Below are positions 34,361-46,894 of a stretch of DNA of 64,000 nucleotides, piece by piece (the first letter of the stretch is position 1; every line of letters begins with the position of its first letter). Under the pieces are notes generated by a model. That model had not been told where the DNA came from. It searched no databases and saw nothing but the letters and a program-made list of their open reading frames with translations. The stretch is from Ilex aquifolium (taxonomy: Eukaryota; Streptophyta; Magnoliopsida; Aquifoliales; Aquifoliaceae): the NCBI GenBank assembly GCA_951799425.1, contig OX637392.1, positions 55,938,093 to 56,002,092 of the forward strand, written 5' to 3'. A program made the position numbers and the translations under genes.

Positions 34361-34533
34361 AATCAGCCACAATTAATTGTACAAATGGGTTTTTATCTGC
34401 TTCTTGTACATATAGGTTTCTTTGTTTATTTTAATGTATTAATTAGTAACGACAATAAATTGTCAAAAAAATTTAGTGGTGATTTTAATTGTGGATAAAA
34501 TATATACTTTTAGCCGCAATTAATTGTTGTCAC

Positions 34534-35335
34534 CAACTCCTTCACACCACTCGGCAGAGTGGCCTTCTCCTACTAAGGACCTACCTCACATCACTCAGGT
34601 CGAGGCTCCACTAAGCAAACATAAGGAGGTTTTCCGTGCCACTCAGTTAGTAAGGACTAAGGCATTTCAACTAACAAGAGACTTGGGCAAGTTCATCATT
34701 GTCCATGCCTGGCATGCAAGGCAACTAAAGATGAGTCACGCTCAATAATGATCAACCAAGGACTTAGAGTCTTAAGTGAAATACTACTCTGAGTAACAAG
34801 GGGTTAGCAAAAAAGACCGAGGACCAAGAGTCATAATCTAACTCAACCCCAAATTTCTAGGACATGGTGACGAGGTCAAGCCAATCATCCAAGAGCTTGG
34901 GTTCTAGTGGGACCCATCTTCTTACTACTATAAATAAAGGTTCAGGGTATCAGGTAAGATATTCAATTCTAGCCAATTTACTCTATACTTTTCTTTGACT
35001 CGCTTATTGACTTAAGCATTAGAGTCTCTTTGAGTGTCTCTGGCCATCAATTCACTTTAGTGTTCTCTTGTCTTGCTAGTTCATTAAGACTTTTTTGTCA
35101 TCCTCTCCGTCTGTACACGTAGATTTATCCCCGCACAAGTATTGCTGTGTCAAGTGATAATGACAACCACCTTTGGGATGAAAAGGGAGAGCTAGAATAG
35201 AATGGGATTGTGGGCTTGAGCTTGAACGGGTCAGAAAAAGACAATGTGGTAGACAAAATTGGGAAGATTGGTGTTTCAATAAATGGGGTGATTGTGACTA
35301 TTGGAGGACTTGATGTCAATGATGGGTAGGATTCA
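34534..35335 (+). mobile_element. LTR-retrotransposon remnant, right of CACTA-like element 3
   Basis: A TATA-like ACTATAAATAAAGG at 34928 is followed by TCAGGTAAGATATTCAATTC, GACTCGCTTATTGACTTAAG and CATTAGAGTCTCTTTGAGTG, a layout typical of the R/U5 part of a plant Gypsy-type LTR. The 74-codon frame at 34524-34748 has no domain. No second LTR or target duplication was found, so borders are unknown. Confidence 0.45.
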
Positions 35336-35340
35336 AACAG

Positions 35341-35390
35341 AGACGAATATGAATATGAATATGAATATGAATATGAATATGAATATAAAT
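35341..35390. repeat. (GAATAT)n hexanucleotide repeat
   Basis: About eight GAATAT units, grading into GAATATAAATATAGATAC. The Tyr/Ser-rich minus-strand frame here is an artefact of the repeat. Confidence 0.85.
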
Positions 35391-36064
35391 ATAGATACAA
35401 ATATGAGTATGATATAATACGAATACAACAATATGATAAAACTTAAAAAAAAAGATATGAATATGATCAAGATAAGTTTATAATAGAATTTATTATATAT
35501 TTTATCATTATTGAACAACTTAAAAATTATAATTTTTAATAATTCTTTAATAGTAGTAAACAAAATTAGCAATTTTTACATTGAAAAATGTGTAATATTG
35601 TCTTATTATAATATATCCATAAAATGAACATGACCAATTAAAAAAATTGGAAGGGTTAATTACAAAATGCCCCCTCTATGTTTGGGTCATATTGCAATTG
35701 ACTCCTTCTGGTTTTAATTTAAACAAATCACCCCTTAAAGTTTGAATATGTTACAATTTACTCTCACCGTTAAGTTTGACTATAAAAAATGATAAAAATT
35801 AGTCATGTGCAAGTCACATGATCTCAAATCTTATGAAAATGCAAGATTACCCTTGACAAATTCCTCATAATTTTTTTTTTCCTAAAATATCTATGAACAT
35901 TTTTATGTATAAAAAAATTAAACCATTTCCACATCCCCAAAACCAGCACCACCTTCACCATTTTCTCCACTTCCAACTATACCAACCAAAACCAAGGAAA
36001 GTCAAACATCCATACCCAAAATCTGCATCAACCAAAACCTCTTTCTACACTGCATCAACGAAAA

Positions 36065-37581
36065 AAATGAAACATCCAAACCCAAAATCTGTCACCACCA
36101 TCTTAGATCTGAACCATCACCACCAGGGGCGGAGCCAGAAATTTTGTTCAGGGTGGGCACTTTAATTACGCACTATAATTTTTTTCTTCTTAACCAATCA
36201 CGCTATATAATATATTTATATTTATTATATCACATTTGATACATAAATTCCATTTAACATAAAAAAATGCCAAAAAATAATGCATATTATATATGTACAA
36301 AAAATGACTAATTATCACCATCGTAAAAAATGAAGCTAATTGTCATTTTTGTAATTAAAAAATATCAGTTATTCACTAACAATCAATTAAATTTATTCAA
36401 TAAATGATGTTCCAAACACACTGAGATATTAACATAGTAAAATTATTAAACTAAAATCTAAGAGTTAAACATAGTAAAAAAATTTAAAATCGATTAACAC
36501 ATAGTAAAGACTATAATCAATACTTAAATAAAAATAGAGATGATTTCTCGTAAAAAAAAAAAAGTTAAATGAAGGTCAATTGCAAGAACTTTCACTTGCA
36601 AAAATTCATAAATAATAAAATTAAGGTCATCTGGAGAAAACCTTAATAAAATAAAAAACTTGTCTCATTGTTCTATTTGTCTTTACAATATTGCTCTACA
36701 TTATCTCTATGACTACAAATATTGCAGAAAAATCTAAAATTTCATACCATACCCATAAAAAATTGAGAATATATGATACACCATGATCAGCTAACAACTA
36801 AATCAGTTAAAAAATTGAATTGATACCAAATTTCAACAATTTGGATTCCATCCCAAGTTTTGGGGATCAATCCTAACTCAATTCCATTGAGTCGCAACTT
36901 AACGTGATTAAGTTTTATTTTTTGTACGATACTCATATTTCAACAATATGGGCCCAAAGATTTTTTTGTTTTATGTGGGCTTGGTTTTTTAATTTTTTTT
37001 GGGTGGAGGTGGTGAGCCTAGCATTTTTGACTTTAGTTTTACGTGGGCACAAGTGATATATTATACAAATATACAATATATATACCTAGGTAATAAAAAA
37101 AAAAATTTTGAGAGGGGGCACTTGCCCACCCTGAACCATACATGGCTCCGCCCATGATCACCACTCACGGTTGAACCATCACCACCCCTCTATCCCCCCA
37201 CCACCTCAGATCTACCACCATATTGAGGCAGAACGTTTCTACGATTAAGGTTATTTGTTTGGTGGGTGGATGGATGTCACTGCAGTGGTTTCGTTGGGGT
37301 GGGTGGAGCGATACATGTGTGTGTGTGTGAGAGAGAGAGAGGGGGGTTTCACCGGTGTGAGTTGGTGGGGAAATTGGAACATCCAAACCCAAAATTTGTC
37401 ACCACCATCTTAGATCTGAACCATCACCACCCACGGTTGAACCATCACCACACCTTTATCCCCCCACCACCTCAGATCTGCCACCATATTGAGGCAGAAG
37501 GTTTCTGCGATTAAGGTTATTTGTTTGGTGGGTGGATGGATGTCACTGCAGTGGTTTCGTTGGGGTGGGTGGAGCGATACA

Positions 37582-37612
<31 letters not shown>

Positions 37613-37650
37613 TGGGGGTTTCACCGGTGTGAGTTGGTGGGAAAATTGGA
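36065..37650. repeat. Tandem duplication in Mutator-like element, first copy split by hAT
   Basis: The unit starts AAACATCCAAACCCAAAAT or GAACATCCAAACCCAAAAT. It contains CACCACCATCTTAGATCTGA, CCACCTCAGATCT, CATATTGAGGCAGAA and GGTGGGTGGATGGATGTCAC, a (GT)n(GA)n run, and TTTCACCGGTGTGAGTTGG. Copy 1 is 36065-36123 plus 37157-37378. Copy 2 is about 37379-37650. Frames in this region are low-complexity. Confidence 0.85.
36124..37156. mobile_element. hAT element (CAGGGGCGGAGC type), 8 bp target duplication
   Basis: Ends are CAGGGGCGGAGCCAG and TGGCTCCGCCCATG, and internal GGGTGGGCAC matches TGCCCACCCTGAA. Both sides carry ATCACCAC (36116-36123 and 37157-37164). No coding frame. It lies inside the Mutator-like element and is therefore the younger insertion. 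Confidence 0.92.
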
Positions 37651-37981
37651 TATTTGCCGAAGGGAATAGGGGTTCTCGTAAAAAATGGAGGTCCGGCGCC
37701 GGTCATAGGCTGATGTAGTTCTTGGAGGGGAATAGACAATTTTTATATGTAAGGGAAAAAATTCAGATTAAGGGTAAGTTTGTCTTTTTAATATATCTAA
37801 GATCAGGTGCAATACAAATGACTAGTTTTTCGTCACTTTTAACGGTCAAAGTTAACGATAGGAGTAAATTGTAACATATTCAAACTTTAAAGGGTGATTT
37901 GTTTAAATTCAAACCAGAGGGAGTCAATTGCAATAAGATCCAAATTTGGAGGGGTTATTTTGTAATTAACCCAAATTGGAA

Positions 37982-38764
37982 CAACATTTAACTAGTTGGT
38001 TGCTTACAAGTATTTGTTTCAAATGTTATAGTGCAACTAACTCATTTTTTTATACTCTTTTGGCATGTTATTATAGATAATATTTAAAAAAATACTCGCG
38101 TTTTCAAAGTCAAATCGAATTTTGTTAATATTTTATATTGTATTTAAACTCAAAAGAAAATTTATAGATTAAAATTAAAAATTATACATCTGGCTTCATG
38201 TGTAAAAATATCCGCGAAGTATCCACATATTTTATTAATTATTGGATATGCATGATACGTATCCCATATATATCATTGAGTATTCGATGAATATCGTATC
38301 CAATACGAGTACATCAATTTAGATGAAATATCCGTATTTCATAACTCAAATTCAATCTAGAACAAATCGTTCTTCTCGAATTGTTTAATTAAAGAATATA
38401 TATGACTATTTTTTATTTTCTTATTGCCTACACTTGTCAGAAGTGATGGCCATGGCAGTTATGGAGAATGTGGCAGTTATAGTGGCGTTGGCCGCAACAG
38501 CAGTGGAAATGGAAAGGATGACAACGATAGACAGTGGAAATGGAAAGGGGGATTTTGAGGGAAAGAGGTGATTGGGAAGTGTCGGATTAGTGGCAGTGGC
38601 AACGCTGGCGGTTCATACATGGACGATCGGAGTTTAACCTTACTATCAGCCTAAGTTGTGTGATTGCTTATGCTGTGCAATGAAATTACAATGGCAGTAG
38701 TAGCAAGTGCAATTGTGGTACAAAAAGTGGGAATAGTGGTAGAATTAGTCTTGAAGGCCTTGTT
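37982..38764. other. No gene; Gly/Ser-rich fragment
   Basis: 38438-38540 is GC-richer and can be read as SDGHGSYGECGSYSGVGRN, a Gly/Ser-rich stretch that might be a coding relic. The frame is short and no domain is recognisable. 38200-38340 carries GGATATGCATGATACGTATCC and related blocks; similar ones occur at 63480-63600, so this is probably an old repeat. Confidence 0.4.
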
Positions 38765-39691
38765 TAGGGATGTCAGTAGACCGAAGCGGGGGTGGGGAGT
38801 GTAGTCTTCATCCCCGTACCAGCTTAAAAAAATTTCGTCCATCCCCGGTCCACCCCTGTTAACGGGTATAGTTTTCATCCCCATCCCCGTCCGCGGGAAA
38901 ATTTCTAATCCCCACCCCCGTCCCCGCTTCCCCCGTACCCGCCCAAACCTAAGTCCAAGCCAACATAATGATCATAACTCATGCTCAGATTATGTACAGA
39001 TTCATCATAACTCATGCTCAGAACCAGTATTACACCAAGCAAGCATACATACACAGACACGCACATACACACATACAATTATTTAAAGCTATACCATCTA
39101 TATGACAAGGTTACGCAGGACGGTTGATCAGGAAATTAAGTGACTGTTATCCACTTTAAGCAATCCTATTGATCAAAAATAGCATACTGTAATCCATAGG
39201 CATTTTTAGCTTGCGATTTTGCTGAACCTTTTTTTGTAGCAAATTTGATGTTATTTCATAGTATTTCCTTGCATTACACTAATATTGAAGTTATGAGCAT
39301 GCATGGACAAGACCATTGTATGGACATAACTACCATCAAGAGAAAAAATCAAGATTTGCATCACAAACAGCTCAAGAGCTACAAATAAAACAGTAGTAAT
39401 ACTTCACAGCAGTAGAAAAAATTTTGCCACTAAACCACATTCTACAAATGTAGAACATGAATTAACTATTAAAAATTGGGAGTATATATATATATATATA
39501 TATATATTTAACGGGTAACGGGGGAGGGGTGGGGCGGAGGTAAGGTTAAGTCCATCCCCGCCTTCATTCCCGCACGGGTTTATACGGGTATTCCCGTATA
39601 CGTCCACTGTCCAATACGTATAGTCCATCCCCGGTCCAAACGGGGCGGGTTTGGACGAATACCCGTTTTTCCCGGTCCACTGCCATCCCTA
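38765..39691. mobile_element. Non-autonomous hAT element, 8 bp target duplication
   Basis: Ends are TAGGGATGTCAGTAGACCG and CGGTCCACTGCCATCCCTA, with GC-rich subterminal GGGTACGGGG/CCCCGTACC motifs. Flanked by GCCTTGTT (38757-38764 and 39692-39699). Termini resemble the hAT at 31517. It contains a (TA)n run at about 39484-39507. No transposase. Confidence 0.92.
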
Positions 39692-39776
39692 GCCTTGTTT
39701 GAGGAAATTTTGTTGCCTCTATTGTTACTACCATTTACACTTGTCCCAGATGAGCGGAGGCAGAAATTTATTTTAA

Positions 39777-39935
39777 GGGAAATATTATGTATCCCAAATC
39801 TTTAATCCAAATCTTCATCCCAAATGAAGGGAGATCATTGAATGAATGAATCTTATCAACTTTTTTAAATGGGACCCACTGATACAATGGTCTCCCTTCA
39901 TTTGGGATAAAAATTTGGGATACATAGCATTGCTC
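39777..39935. mobile_element. Mutator-type MITE with imperfect 9 bp duplication
   Basis: Inverted ends GGGAAATATTATGTATCCCA and, reversed, GAGCAATGCTATGTATCCCA; inner CTTCATCCCAAATGAAGGGA is also self-complementary. Flanks are TTATTTTAA and TTATTTTAG (8 of 9). It has inserted into what looks like an older hAT remnant (GCGGAGGCAGAAATTTA ... TTTTAGAGTGGGCAC). Confidence 0.75.
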
Positions 39936-39944
39936 TTATTTTAG

Positions 39945-41064
39945 AGTGGGCACACTTAACTTACAAAATTTAATTTTTTTTCTCCAATCAATTTGTATAT
40001 TTAAAGACTCATTAAACACAAAAGAGTCAAACGTTAATATATGTAGTCTATGAAAACAATACTCATAAAAAAAAGACTATTTACAATCTTTTGCAAAAAA
40101 AATGAGGTTAATTACAGCCATGTACAGTAGACTCCAACAATTTTTCATATTTTGAAAGGATTGTATGATAACGTTATCAATAATGTTATCAAAAATACAT
40201 TTTCATATATAAGCAATTAAGTTAATAGTAATAAATTTCAGGTTAAATCGAGCAATTATGAATTGTATTAGATTGAGAGTTATCGAAAAAATAAGTTCAA
40301 TCACTAGCCGCAGGTCGCCGAAATTACGGAAAAGGAACACGCACTCACTAGTTGTTGCGTATGTCTTGAATTCAAAAGGACAAAACGGTTAGGGTCAATT
40401 TGTGCAAATAATCAAAATAAAACTCAATAAAATCCCAACAAAAATTACAACCCAATACAATTTATCGAGTTCTTCACTTCACTTGTGTGTACATGAGTGG
40501 GCAGTGGACCCAATTTTTCATCAAAATTTTTAATATATTTTCACATTTCTTTGAGTGAAAAGTGGCTCGATTATTTTTTTACAAAAGATTTATTGGTCCA
40601 ACCTTATTAGAGTGGGTCTAATATTTTTGATTTTTGGTCGGAAGGGCCTAATTTCTACTACTTAATAAAAAATCATAAATATACAAAGGTAAAATTAAAT
40701 TTTTTTTTTTCGGGTTTGGGCCCATTTGTGAAAAAGATAGACATTAAAGGCGACACAGGGAGAGTTGAGTAAGACCCATTGTATCCATCAAAAATATTTC
40801 CTTGCTGAAGTGTTTTTTCATGAAAGAACTATTGGAAATTGGGAGGAAAACCTGAAAATGAACGTGGAAGATTTAGATTTTCTTTGATATATTTTTTTCT
40901 TACATTTTTTCATTAGTAGATCATTCACCTAGAATTAGTTTGGGATTTACTTAAAGTCACAGTAAATGATTTACTAAGTGAAAATAAAAAAAGTGAAAAT
41001 TGGAAGTGAGTATCCCTAGATGCACATAAAATATCCATCATAAATTTAAAATTCAAATTCAAAG

Positions 41065-41099
<35 letters not shown>
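39945..41099. other. No gene seen
   Basis: AT-rich intergenic sequence ending in a (CT)n(AT)n microsatellite (41066-41099), into which the first Helitron inserted. The short minus-strand frame here is a shadow of the microsatellite. Confidence 0.45.
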
Positions 41100-41100
<1 letters not shown>

Positions 41101-41708
41101 CTATATAATAAAGTAGCTTACAATTCAAATTTCAAAAGATAAACAAAATGACTTTTGCTATTTGCGGTTGAGATCGCTTTAAATTTTACTTTAAAGTTAA
41201 TTTAACGGCTAATATTAACACCTTATATTTAATAGGAAAAATAGGTCCATAAGGGTGTGTTTGAAGTGACTTTTTAAAAGTACTTCTATAAATTATTTTT
41301 CATAAGTACTTTAAAAAAAAAATAGTGTTTGAAACCGCCCCACCACTACCTCTACCACCACCGCCACCGCCGCCATCACCACCACCATTACCCCCGCCAC
41401 CACCATCGCCACAACCCCCACCACCGTCGTTGCCCCCACCACCACCACCGCCGCCACCATCACCATCACCACCACCACCACCACTGTCGCCGCCACCACC
41501 ACCACCGCCGCCGTCGTCACTACCATCATCGTCACTCAAAACTCACCACCACCATCACTATTGTCGCCCACCATCGCTCACCCCACTACAATCGATGCTT
41601 AATTTTTTTTATCTCTCTTCTATATTTGCGATTTGATTTTGGGTGTGAATACAAATATGTTGACATTTTTTTTATTACTCTGTGCCTTCAGGCACGGGAA
41701 ATAACTAG
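41100..41708 (+). mobile_element. Helitron 1 (non-autonomous)
   Basis: Starts TCTATATAATAAAGTAG and ends with the hairpin GTGCCTTCAGGCAC followed by GGGAAATAACTAG. This is the plant Helitron 5' TC and 3' stem-loop plus CTAG layout. It is inserted in a TA-rich site without target duplication, as expected. The interior (41335-41545) is a GC-rich CAC/CCA/CCG triplet tract whose Pro-, His- and Gly-rich frames are low-complexity and not treated as genes. Confidence 0.85.
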
Positions 41709-42216
41709 TATATATATATACCAAGTATAGTGGTGGTGGTGGTGTAAAGTAAAAAAGAGCTATCGAAGTGGAACTTGAATGACTTTTGTGTGGTGGTGAA
41801 CGTTGTTGTGGAGGTGATGACAACGTGATGGTTGACGTTGCTCGGGAGGTGACGATGGTAAGATGATGGCAGTGCTATGGTGAGGAAAGTGGTAGCCGAA
41901 TATATATATTCAAATTCATGTTACTATTTTTTTTATTATGTTACTGTTCTTTTTTTTTGGTCAAGTATTATGTTACTGTTCATGTTACGTGCTTTTGTTA
42001 AGCACGTTACTATTTTTGTTGAACATGTTAATATTTTTGTTAAACATGTTACTGTTGTTATTTTTTAAAAATATTAATATTGAATGTTTCAATTTTTTTT
42101 ATGTTTAAATGTTACTATTTTTTTGTGTTTAAATGTATTATTTTTTGTGTCCAAATGATAACTTTTTTTTTGTATTTGAATGTTACTATTTTTTATTTTT
42201 AATGTTACTATATATA
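41709..42216. other. Spacer between Helitrons
   Basis: Begins with a TGG/GGT-rich stretch (41730-41880), the complement in style of the CCA tract of Helitron 1. An AT-rich part follows with repeated ATGTTACT and TTTTTGTT motifs. No gene. Confidence 0.45.
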
Positions 42217-45200
42217 TCTATATAATAAAGTAGAGCGAAGTTTGAATCTAAAAGACAAAGAGAGGTCCAGATCGTTTTGAGACAAATCTAACGGACAATG
42301 TAATCCCAACATAAAAGACGGTTCAGATCAACTCAAAAATTTTGATCCAATAGTCTACAGTTAGTCCTAAATATTTTTTTCCCGCCCAAAGGCTATCTCT
42401 CACGCGTATATGGTCGACGATATATCTCTCACACGTCTCCTCTGCGGATAAAGACCCAACTCAAGCCAAACTCTCTCTCTCTCTCCTCTGTGGATAGACC
42501 TATCACTGCTAAATCCTCTCTATCTCTCCAGATTCACGGTTTTGGATCCCCGAATTCAAGCCCCCTTACTCTCTCTTTCCACTAACCTTCCTTTCTTTCA
42601 CCCAAATCTCATCTCTTCCAAATCTCTTTGGTTTTTCGCCACTGTAAAACACCCACCCCATCCCCCTTTTACTCTCTCAATCTCGCTCTATTTCCAGCCC
42701 TAAAACCCCCTTCCTTCACCGCCACCAACACCAGGAAAATCAACACTCCACACCACACCACACCACCGATGACCCATCTCTCTCAGACCCATCTGTCTCT
42801 CACGCCTTTCTCACTATTCTCAACCTCGAAACCCCCTTCCTTAACCGTCATCAGCAACACGAAAATCATCACTCTACACCAGACCACTGGTGACCAATGA
42901 CCAGAATCAAACTAGCAACGACCACAACAAGAAGTATATCGAACACCCTCAGCCATAGATTCGAAGCAACAAACCCAACCCCCTTCTTGCACATAACCTG
43001 TTTGATGAAATGCAAGTGATTATTTGCTACACCATTGAGCAGTGGAATGAAAGTTGAACAGTTTGTGAAGATCAGATTGGTGACAAACTCGATAAATCCA
43101 ATTTTACAACAATTTAGCAGAACAAAAATGGTAAGACTCTATGTTCGCCATTTTTTGTTGCCTTGATTTTTTGTTATTGTTTCGTCTTCACTCTTGACTG
43201 TCCATTAGTGTGGCAAAAACAACACTAATCTGAATAATGAGATTGGTCAGATACACCCAGACCAGCCCACCACAAACACCCCCGAGTCCCACACTACATC
43301 TATTTGAATAACGCACACGAAGTGTTTGTTGTAATGTCTAAAATAAGTTTATTGACGACAATCGAGGAAGCAGTGTACCATGGATGTCGCAAGTCGGTGG
43401 TTGTGCTCAATTTTTGCATTAATTTTGTAGGTGGTCTCAGATTTACTCCACCACTCAAGGGGAAAATTCATGCCTTTTGGCAATGTAAAGGTACAAGTTG
43501 AATTTTCTGTGTTGAATTAATGATTTATTTTGCTTTCTTAATTTTGATAGTGAATAGGGATTTTTAATCTATGTATATGGTTGGAGAAAAGTTAGTGGTT
43601 AATGATTTATCTATGTATATGGATTTTGATAGTGAATATGTTTGCCATTCTTAATGTTCTCCTTTGATTTTTTTTTTTTTGAACTTTGTTTGACGCCAAC
43701 CTTTATATTTTTGGGTTGAATTTTGCGACGGGATAGCGGCCATCGACATTGTATCTCCAACGATTAGTGAAGGCGCAGCTCCATCGGCTACTGATGGCAC
43801 AGCTCCAATGACGATGATGACCTCCTAAAACACTACTGTCAATCATAAAAACTGGTAAGAGCATATGAAAATTGTTTTTACAATTATTGATTTCTTACAA
43901 TCTATTAAATGTGTGAAGTGAATTTGACATTGCCATGGATTGAATTTGCCTCTGATTTGGTGTTCTTGATTTTTTAATTTTGATGTTGTCAATCCGCGAT
44001 TCTACAAGTAGTTGTTAGTGTTGGTTAGTCTGTAATTCTAATTCTAATGACACAGGTGTTAGATTTAGGTTTTTAGATAATACATTTTTTTATGCTTCCA
44101 TTTCTTTTGTGGAAATAGAACTCCAGTCACGAAACAACTAAGTCGAGAGAGCGAAAACAGGTCTCTTCTATTTGTTTCATGGTTTTACTTTATCTTATGT
44201 TGTTGTTGTACCTTGATTGAATTTGCTTTTGTGATCAATAGAGGCGTACCAAGCCAAGCTAAGCTCATTTCTTAAACGCGAGGCATTACAGGTGAATATT
44301 TATTTTTATATGAACTATGTCATTACAGGAGAATATTTCTTTTTATTCTAATTACACATTTATATCAATATTCAATTACTAATTCTAATTTATAAAACCA
44401 TCCAGGCTTCCGTTAGAGAAAGGAGAAATATTGGCAAAATAGGATGCTTAGTTATGCATCAGGAAAAGACTGATGCTCCTACTCAGATAGTTTTAGAAGG
44501 TAAGGGTTTCGTTAATCGGAAAACTTTGGGTTCTTGCCTTGCACTGTCTAAGTGGGTGGTTAATATTCTTTGTGGTATTGAATTTGTGTATACCTTAATT
44601 AGGCACACTATTTACAAACTTGATGGAAACATGTCCTCCATGGTTTCACTTTTAATTGTCATATGATTTGTATAAACTCATAGTTCGTACACAACTGATG
44701 AGTTTTTATTAGTTCAATAAGATAAAGGAAGAGAAACTTAGTGTTGATTTGATTCTAACAAACCAAACCACTTTAAGTAGCATCTTAGACCATTTTTTTT
44801 TCTTTCTCTTCTAATTTTTATGCGAGCATGTATTTCACTTTTTAAATTGAACAGTTGTAATTACAATTACATTTTGCTGCAAGTAGAGGTACTAAATATA
44901 GTGGATAACGAATGTGTTGATGTTTGGATTGCTTCCAATTGTGTAATAGTAAGAATTCCTCTTGCTTTTTTACTTTCTTTATTCATTGAGGGTTAGATAG
45001 GGAATTTCTTGCTTTATTCATTTGATTGTTTTCATTGATTTTGGTATCGACTAATTGGTTAAAGTGGAGTACTATTAAGTACTATGAGTTTGCTTGGATT
45101 TGTTGAAGTGATTCAAGCATACTTTATGCCATTTCTGATAGTAGAGGATTGAGCAAGAGCTTGGAACTGAGATTGTTGAAATACTTTATGCCTTTTTGTG

Positions 45201-46890
45201 TTCATTGTGTAATTTTGGGAAAAAAAGGTTGAATTTTGTTTGTGGGTTTCAGCACTAGGGGGAAGAATTGTGTTGCATCTCTAACTTTGGATAGAAGGTC
45301 CACCCACTTTTGTCCGTATGCATTTCTGATAAAAAAGTGTGTTGAATGTGTAATTTTTTGGTGCTAACTTTCTAGAAATAGAAAGCGTGGATAACTAGCG
45401 GCGTGGATTTTCTCTGTGTTAGGTGCATAACTTAAAGAAAATAAATAGAGAATTCAAATTATGTTGATGACTATCCTTTGAACAGGGCTAAATTGATGAA
45501 TAACATCAACTAGGTAATAAATTTTGGAGGAGGTAGGATCTCTCTCTATTGAGATAACTTCTCTTCATGGTGTCTAATGTGTTCAATTTGTCTAAGTCAT
45601 GGTGTCTACATCATACTACTATTTCTATAACTCATGGTGTCTTACGTGTTCCATTTGTCTAATTCATGGTGTCTATTACTATTTCTCTAAGCCATGCTAT
45701 CTACTATTATTTGTCTACTGCGTTCAAATTTTGTTTGATTTTTGCAGGTTGTCTTTAATTAACCATTTGCGCTATCATGATATTCATCCATAGTTTTTTG
45801 GTGATTTTTCTATCTCATAACTAAGTTTGTTTCTATCGAAATTAAATCGTTATTTTTTTTGAGTCAAACTATGTTTCAGGTTTTATCAAATGTTGATTTT
45901 TATTCGAATTGTCTTAAGGCTCTATTAATTTGGGATCAATTTCTTAAGTTGTATTAAATCAATTTAATTATATTTCAATTGAAATTACATGATGCGTGTA
46001 ACTCTTATTTCAAAGTTTGCTATCATTGAAATTAAATGGTGTATTTGATATCAATTATGCTTAGGGGATTAAATTTAAATGTCATAATTATTTTTGTGAT
46101 GTTGGTATTTTAGTTTAGGGTGAAACTCTGAGTTGTGGTGTTTATTTTGATGGTTACTACCTTTGTGGTGTTGTATGATGGTGATATGTCATGCTAGAAT
46201 AATTGTAAATCAATTGGTATCAAGGCTTGAGATGAATTGTATGAACAATAATTTTTGACCTCTTTTGTTTTCTTGCAAAAACTACTTTATAGGGGTTTCC
46301 TTTTATTTGTTGTTTCATAGTAGAAATTTTCTCTTGAGCATGATGTGCGCATTGTATTTCTACTCATTTTTTGGTACAAATTCATGCTTCATAGTATTAT
46401 TTTTATTTATTTTTTTGTGACAAGTTGTTAAATTTTGAGAGGTTGTCGGCCTTTGGATTCCTAAATGTTGTGTTATTAGGCTGCATTTTTCTCTTGGAAA
46501 GATAGAAAGATGGAAGTCGTGTGTTTTTATTCATTTTTCTTTCAACTCACATGTTTTTTATTGAGTAATGTGTTATTTTTTTAGCGAGTTGAAAATTTAG
46601 TAATTGAGTTTATATTTATGTTGTATTATTGAGTTGAATGGTGATAGCGGTAATAAATTACATGTGATGTTGTTTTGAAGTATTTGTATATGTGATTTTA
46701 TTTTGGTGATTTTTTTTGTATATTTTTATGATAGTTCCATTAATATGGAGGATACAGTCGACAATATATTTTAAGTCATTTTAAAAGAAAAATTAGTATG
46801 AATGTTTTTTAGCCATTCTTTTTAAATCTAGGCAACTGGTTACAATTTTTTTTGTATTACATAGTGCCTTCAGGCATGGGCAATGACTAG
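42217..46890 (+). mobile_element. Helitron 2 with captured exons
   Basis: Starts TCTATATAATAAAGTAGAGC and ends with the stem-loop GTGCCTTCAGGCAT followed by GGGCAATGACTAG. The first 170 bp and the last 300 bp are closely matched by Helitron 3. Inside lie a CT-rich leader (42370-42900) and a series of exon-like segments on the plus strand. No Rep/helicase frame is seen, so it is non-autonomous. Confidence 0.85.
44119..44499 (+). pseudogene. Captured gene fragment in Helitron 2, three in-phase exons
   Basis: Three short segments with AG/GT borders join without a frame break: 44119-44160 (NSSHETTKSRERKQ), 44244-44291 (AYQAKLSSFLKREALQ) and 44406-44499 (ASVRERRNIGKIG..., then CLVMHQEKTDAPTQIVLE, donor GTAAGG). 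The introns are 83 and 114 bp, typical for plants. Possible further exons lie at 43435-43495 (GGLRFTPPLKGKIHAFWQC) and 43738-43860 (AIDIVSPTISEGAAPS, then an in-frame stop). I do not recognise the source gene. There is no complete frame from an ATG, so it is called a captured fragment. Confidence 0.55.
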
Positions 46891-46894
46891 TATA

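Larger units (their letters stand above)
31061..34533 (+). mobile_element. CACTA-like element 3 with transposase-RNase H chimera
   Basis: The left end CACTACAAAAAAAAATCAC at 31061 is a typical CACTA terminus. It is followed by subterminal TTTAGTGGC/GTCACTAAA motifs (31080-31400) that differ from those of elements A and B. Similar motifs (TTTAGTGGTGATTTTAATTG, CTTTTAGCCGCAATTAATTG) precede the right end, which is degraded (TTGTTGTCACC near 34533), so its exact position and target duplication are uncertain. Inside are a nested hAT element (31517-32207), a possible promoter or 5' leader (32220-33500) and a spliced coding remnant (33519-34143). The catalytic part of the transposase is missing. 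Confidence 0.65.
35653..37972. mobile_element. Non-autonomous Mutator-like element, 9 bp target duplication
   Basis: Long terminal inverted repeats of about 200 bp begin GGGTTAATTACAAAAT at both ends. Shared inner blocks include TTGCAATTGACTCC, AATTTAAACAAATCACCC, TTAAAGTTTGAATATGTTAC and AATTTACTC. The flanks are AAATTGGAA at 35644-35652 and 37973-37981, a perfect 9 bp duplication diagnostic for Mutator. No transposase. The interior has a tandem duplication and a nested hAT element. Confidence 0.93.

Noticed and set aside
41300-41730. Overlapping long frames rich in Pro, His or Gly on both strands
   Set aside because: All come from an imperfect CAC/CCG triplet tract inside Helitron 1; open in several frames at once and without domains.
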